A DNA stretch of 7,516 bases from an uncultured bacterium (lineage in GTDB: Bacteria > Bacteroidota > Bacteroidia > Chitinophagales > CAIOSU01), in contig CAIOSU010000225.1 of the NCBI GenBank assembly GCA_903861055.1, forward strand, positions 1-7,516, given 5' to 3'. Below the pieces are notes generated by a model. That model did not search any database, was not told the origin of the DNA, and was given only the letters and a program-made list of their open reading frames with translations. Position 1 is the first letter of the stretch, and the number at the start of each line of letters is the position of its first letter. The position numbers and the translations under genes are program-made. Positions 6,801 through 7,516 of the stretch are shown here, piece by piece.

Positions 6801-7516
6801 TTCCACTTGAGGCTAAAGGCGAAAATATGGGATTCATTACCCTAAGCTCCATTCGCAACGAAATCGTGTGGGACGAAGATTTAATTTCGCTTTTACGAAT
6901 AACCTCACAAATTATAGCCAGTGCTTTGGAACGTAAAAAAACTGAGGCACTTTTGAATTTTACGTTGCAGTTTCAAAACATCATTACTATTATTTCCGCC
7001 AATTTTATAAGTATTGCACCCAAAAACATCGATGCCGAAATAACCAGCTCTATAAAATATGTTGCCGAGTTTTTGAGTGTCGACCAATGCTACATTTTCA
7101 TGGCTCACGGCAACAACAGCCGCTTCAAGCTTTCGCATTATTGGATAGCTGGAGATGTAAATCCGGAAGAAAATTTACTGCAAATTGTTGAGCAACGTAA
7201 ATTTGTATGGGTGTATAGGCAAGTAAAAACCAAGGGCTATTTCTCAATTGAATCGAGTAACGATTTACCGCCAGAGGCAGATGAATTAAAAAACATTATA
7301 AGCCTAGCTAACATAAAATCAACAATTGGTATTCCTATCATGTCAAAAGGAGTATTCAGGGGTCTTTTAGTGTTTGCCTCCTTTAGCCGAGAGCGTTTTT
7401 GGAAAAACGAAACCATACCACTCTTAAAAATCACCAGCCAAATTATAGCCAACGCGCTAGACAGAAAGCAACACGAAGAAGAAATTGCCGAAACCAGAGA
7501 GCTATACCGCACGCTA
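3827..7516 (+). CDS. Giant multi-PAS/GAF sensor protein, probable histidine kinase, 3'-partial
   Basis: 1230 codons are open without a stop and run off the window. There is no signal peptide or membrane helix, so it should be a cytoplasmic sensor. Seven PAS-like domains follow each other at about residues 20-140, 152-265, 278-380, 390-503, 510-606, 620-732 and 744-860. Most end in the typical DIT/DVT exit motif (TDVTEHRK, RDITKTK, DDITIRK, LDITALK, TDITNRK) and are linked by charged helices such as KENEARYRSLVE. PAS5 is short and degenerate. Two GAF domains follow at about 870-1035 and 1045-1212, with near-identical ends LLRITSQIIASALERK and LLKITSQIIANALDRK. The window stops at ETRELYRTL, which looks like the start of another PAS. 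Output is not visible; in Bacteroidota such arrays usually end in a HisKA/HATPase kinase. The start ATG follows an in-frame TGA at 3821-3823, so no longer N-terminus is possible; no Shine-Dalgarno is seen. Ligands cannot be inferred: no LOV-type cysteine motif is visible. Confidence 0.9.
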   Translation, partial: MPRAGKLVKRKAESKAISDDLADYLNIAENSVLVTDLDGNFIFLNKKAQLDFTNSPKISNIFSWLSQYQISDANTFQSIANIDLPASKALQQGLETKQTLCLVNKKGEITYLKFHTCPRLAPDSAVVGCTTTYTNITTEVKQKLHATQNEDQLKTLLQRINEGVIKMDLTGKVLFVNDKFCTMLGFSRQYLLGKNIIEATNLDKTEAAKARKRLADSANNIAKRYSLSVNNSCGETRILEISSAPLKNKQGEITSIVGIYTDVTEHRKSIDNLKENEARYRSLVEHMNEGLVLLDNKGYITFTNQKFSKLLGYSQDEILGSSYTALLSIKELPKNYGNHKLQVKHHDGHLRWHNISFAKHQIAKGKPTGLMLMHSDVSSEIKYAEERERLLVTAESTSDFVAMIGIDGVVLYLNKAGRKATGIAMSVPAAEIVMADFYTPPSLNKLYNEAVPQAVRNGTWQGELQVVRKNGKIIPISQVIICKRNSAGKVDYFTSIGRDITKTKNIQREMAILARMPQEQPAPVMRIARNGTIAYANPASKILITEWKTKVGNKIPASWRTSITRVLRTNQSEVVEITLKKKTFELKLVPIEEYDYINLIGDDITIRKNAEQQLKASEQKYRGVVEDQTELISRFLANGEITFTNAAYRRYFGYNTEITGKNIFSLIPKDALADFKERLASLTILNPTITYNQENRKKGKPSRWQMWTDRAIFDEQGNFIEFQSVALDITALKQTEQELRMQQVYLRNIIDSIPNLIFVRDSEGRYKLVNNAFANLLGTEVKKLVGEKHNKAAKDFPLDKIFLNQDLQVIKMKREAYFAEETVTRPGDRKQFWFSTIKKPLLSPDGKWQILGVSTDITNRKEVEQSLQLQLKLRTLISDIATRFINLPFHQIDDAITESLKNLGELNDIDRVVINIKAGQLYKPTYYWLSDENNRLNLTVQTAHPFIDGSKEAKQMSDHGYVYYLQSEKVTPDDAAFRKFVAKTRIKSSIVLPLEAKGENMGFITLSSIRNEIVWDEDLISLLRITSQIIASALERKKTEALLNFTLQFQNIITIISANFISIAPKNIDAEITSSIKYVAEFLSVDQCYIFMAHGNNSRFKLSHYWIAGDVNPEENLLQIVEQRKFVWVYRQVKTKGYFSIESSNDLPPEADELKNIISLANIKSTIGIPIMSKGVFRGLLVFASFSRERFWKNETIPLLKITSQIIANALDRKQHEEEIAETRELYRTL

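Overview
The window looks like chromosomal DNA from a member of the Bacteroidota. The evidence is a perfect TTG-N20-TAnnTTTG promoter (the Bacteroidota sigma factor consensus), mostly absent or weak Shine-Dalgarno sequences, a Bacteroidota-type biotin carboxylase, a small one-helix membrane protein of a style common in that phylum, and a very long PAS/GAF sensor. The exact genus cannot be read from the sequence. The first third (about 1-2500) is visibly richer in G/C than the rest, which is A/T-rich.

Layout. (1) 1-811, plus: the 3' part of an exonuclease-endonuclease-phosphatase (sphingomyelinase C-like) gene whose 5' end lies outside the window. Its frame is cut by one TAG at 188-190, so it is either a very recent pseudogene or carries a sequence error. 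(2) 812-1008: a 197-base gap with a G/C-rich multi-hairpin palindrome (853-900) and a perfect 9-base inverted repeat (941-949/991-999) just before the next start codon. (3) 1009-2502, plus: a complete stand-alone biotin carboxylase subunit (accC type). (4) 2513-2677, minus: a 54-residue membrane protein gene, convergent with accC. It has its own consensus promoter (2727-2757), and its terminator hairpin lies inside the last codons of accC. (5) 2678-2920: a non-coding, A/T-rich divergent region with two dyads. (6) 2921-3748, plus: an unrecognised helical protein with a C-terminal CxxC...CxxC zinc ribbon. (7) 3827-7516, plus: an open reading frame of 1230 codons that runs off the window. It encodes at least seven PAS and two GAF domains, most likely the input half of a giant cytoplasmic sensor histidine kinase.

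The genes do not form one obvious pathway. The biotin carboxylase has no biotin carrier or carboxyltransferase gene beside it here. The zinc-ribbon protein and the PAS/GAF sensor are co-directional and 78 bases apart, so they may be linked, but the sequence does not prove it. I see no clear novel system. The items most worth a second look are the nonsense codon in the nuclease-like gene, the missed small membrane gene with its terminator inside accC, the palindromic intergenic element, the inverted repeat before accC, and the unknown zinc-ribbon gene next to the giant sensor.
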